Source: Amblyomma americanum
Taxonomy: Eukaryota > Arthropoda > Arachnida > Ixodida > Ixodidae
NCBI RefSeq assembly: GCF_052857255.1
Contig: NW_027526486.1
Location: forward strand, 1,984,001 to 2,048,000
DNA length: 64,000 nucleotides
Direction: 5' to 3'
Both the position numbers and the translations under genes were made by a program. Positions 63,151 to 64,000 of this stretch are shown one piece after another (position 1 is the stretch's first letter; every line of letters begins with the position of its first letter). Under the pieces are notes generated by a model. The model had not been told where the DNA came from and ran no database searches. It saw nothing but the letters and a program-made list of their open reading frames with translations.

Positions 63151-64000
63151 AAATCGATGCTCGTGAATCTTGCTAGTTTCGATCTAAAACGATGTATCCC
63201 GTTGTTTTGAGCCGGAATACAAGTTTTCGCGCAGTTCTGAGAGAAAAAGTTTACACCTTTCTCTCGTGTACTCTTCGACGACTTGTAAAATCGATACTCG
63301 AGAATCATGCTAGTTTCGATCTAAAACGATGTATCCCGTTGTTTTGAGCCGGAATAAAAGTTTTCGCGCAGTTCTGAGAGGAAAAAGTTTACACCTTTCT
63401 CTCGTGTACTCTTCGACGACTTGTAAAATCGATGCTCGTGAATTATGCTAGTTTCGATTTAAAACGATGTATCCCGTTGTTTTGAGCCGGAATACAAGTT
63501 TTCGCGCAGTTCTGAGAGAAAAAGTTTACACCTTTCTCTCGTCTACTCTTCGACGACTTGTAAAATCGATGCTCGTGAATCTTGCTAGTTTCAATTTAAA
63601 ACGATGTATCCCGTTGTTTTGTGCCGGAATACAAGTTTTCGCGCAGTTCTGAGAGAAAATGTTTGCACCTTTCTCTCGTCTACTCTTCGACGACTTGTAA
63701 AATCAATGCTCGTGAATCTTGCTAGTTTCGATCTACAACGATGTATCCCGTTGTTTTGAGCTGGAATAGAAGTTGTCGCGCAGTTCTGAGAGAAAATGTT
63801 TGCACCTTTCTCTCGTCTACTCTTCGACGACTTGTAAAATCAATGCTCGTGAATCTTGCTAGTTTTGACCTAAAACGATGTATCCCGTTTTTTTGAGCCG
63901 GTATGCAAATTATCGCGCAGTTCTGAGAGAAAAAGTTTACACCTTTCTCTCGTGTACTCTTCGACGACTTGTAAAATCGATGCTCGTGAATCTTGCTAGT

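Larger units (their letters stand above)
63044..63180 (+). repeat. Reference monomer (exact consensus as I read it)
   Basis: This 137-bp copy matches the majority base at every position I could judge by eye, so it serves as a reference with position 1 at the G of GATCTAAAAC. Landmarks in order: AAAACGATGTATCCCG (6-21), TTTTGAGCCGGAATAC (25-40), TTTTCGCGCAG (44-54), GAGAGAAA (59-66), TTTACACC (70-77), TTTCTCTC (78-85), CTTCGACGAC (93-102), ATCGAT (110-115), CTCGTGAATC (118-127), CTAG (130-133). It contains 30 C, 27 G and 11 CpG including the one at the monomer junction. The start point is arbitrary because the array is continuous. Confidence 0.9.
1..64000. repeat. 137-bp satellite array filling the whole window
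   Basis: Every part of the window is a head-to-tail copy of one 137-bp monomer. The landmark GATGTATCCCG recurs every 137 bp (for example 11 (as GATGCATCCC), 148, 285) and stays in register to 63,877: 466 monomers with a net drift of +24 nt. No monomer is inverted, and I found no unique sequence or mobile element between monomers. The consensus is about 42% G+C. Most length changes are 1-nt changes in the A-run before GTTTACACC (136-, 137- and 138-bp forms). Sequence variants are shared in blocks rather than random, which shows higher-order organisation. Arrays of this size and homogeneity are known from eukaryotic heterochromatin, often centromeric or pericentromeric; that location is inference here. 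There is no evidence of coding capacity. Both ends of the array lie outside the window. Confidence 0.98.
59456..64000. repeat. Right segment, less regular satellite
   Basis: Monomers here mix classes typical of the first 4 kb (CTTCGAAGAC with GATGCCCG, AAATTTGCACC-like forms, TTTTGACC with TTTTTTTGAGCCGGTATAC) and carry more private changes. Examples are AAGTTTTGCGCAG (1-nt loss, 61,445), CGTGATCTTG (1-nt loss, 62,342), GAGGTGGAATAG (62,936), GTGCCGGAATAC and AAGTTGTCGCG (63,773). A ten-monomer duplication (offset 1,370 bp) links 61,835-62,340 with 63,205-63,711. No long clean HOR is visible. Confidence 0.8.

Noticed and set aside
63044..63180. CENP-B box (TTCG-4N-A-2N-CGGG) in the monomer
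   Set aside because: The best forward site has TTCG and the central A in TTCGATCTAAAACGATG but ends ACGA instead of CGGG. The reverse reading CCCGTTTTTTTGAGC keeps CCCG and T but lacks CGAA. Neither meets the essential bases.
345..63652. Repeated open frames of 61-97 codons, mainly a 64-codon minus-strand frame starting M-I-(H/L)-E and plus-strand frames starting MYPVVLS or MYSSTTC
   Set aside because: They span 1.3-2.1 monomers of satellite and recur at monomer and HOR spacing. 137 is not a multiple of 3, so the frame changes every monomer and stops return. There is no start context, codon bias or conserved domain, and variants between copies are not synonymous-biased. They are shadows of the repeat.
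1..64000. CRISPR array
   Set aside because: Repeats are contiguous and 137 bp long with no unique spacers between them, and there are no cas genes.
1..64000. rRNA, tRNA or snRNA tandem gene cluster
   Set aside because: The monomer lacks conserved rRNA or tRNA features such as a cloverleaf with GTTCGAATC-like T-arm or CCA-proximal stem, and 137 bp is too short for a 5S gene plus spacer with recognisable internal boxes.
1..64000. Assembly artefact (collapsed or artificially stitched repeat)
   Set aside because: Cannot be excluded from sequence, but HOR copies carry distinct private substitutions and ordered indels, which random stitching would not produce. Near-identical pairs (H1/H2, G1/G2) would need read-level confirmation.
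1..64000. Transposon or retroelement fragments as source of the repeat
   Set aside because: I see no terminal inverted repeats, target-site duplications, poly(A) tails or reverse transcriptase or transposase similarity in any frame; the inverted repeats present are internal to each monomer.

Overview
The whole 64 kb window is a single uninterrupted tandem-repeat (satellite) array. The unit is a 137-bp monomer. The landmark GATG(T/C)ATCCCG starts at base 11 and again at base 63,877. That span is 466 monomers plus a net 24 nt from small indels, so the mean period is about 137.05 bp. Both window edges cut through monomers, so the array is longer than 64 kb. I see no protein-coding gene, RNA gene, transposon or unique spacer. 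The open frames that occur are repetitive shadows of the monomer. The layout points to eukaryotic heterochromatin (centromeric, pericentromeric, subtelomeric or a large interstitial block). The monomer is not one I can assign to a named satellite or species. CpG is strongly over-represented (11 CpG per 137-bp consensus, about 1.9 times the expectation from its C and G counts), which argues against a heavily CpG-methylated vertebrate genome and is compatible with many invertebrates.

The monomers fall into recurring variant classes, arranged in multi-monomer higher-order repeats (HORs) of several sizes. Going left to right: 1-3.7 kb holds short-range duplications (offsets 411, 1,370, 1,781 and 2,466 bp). 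3.7-16.85 kb holds two copies of a roughly 6.16-kb (45-monomer) unit; the second copy is enlarged by about 10 monomers. 16.8-25.2 kb holds two copies of a 3.1-3.2 kb block (itself two 12-monomer halves), separated by a third partial copy of the left-hand unit. 25.2-31.8 kb is a shuffled transition zone. 31.8-42.4 kb holds three units of 28, 21 and 28 monomers that differ by gain or loss of one 7-monomer (961-bp) cassette. 41.2-49.4 kb holds tandem 28-monomer units (3,839 bp), with a third partial copy at 51.7-53.3 kb. 53.7-59.5 kb holds two nearly identical 22-monomer copies (offset 3,014-3,015 bp). 59.5-64 kb is less regular and resembles the left end in monomer classes.

Each monomer carries a concentric dyad: 8-bp arms GAGAGAAA/TTTCTCTC sit inside 7-bp arms TACAAGT/ACTTGTA, both centred near monomer position 72. 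This is the best candidate for a functional element. The rest of the structure is best explained by repeated unequal exchange and gene conversion. All comparisons were made by eye on the given sequence; block boundaries are accurate to a few tens of bases.
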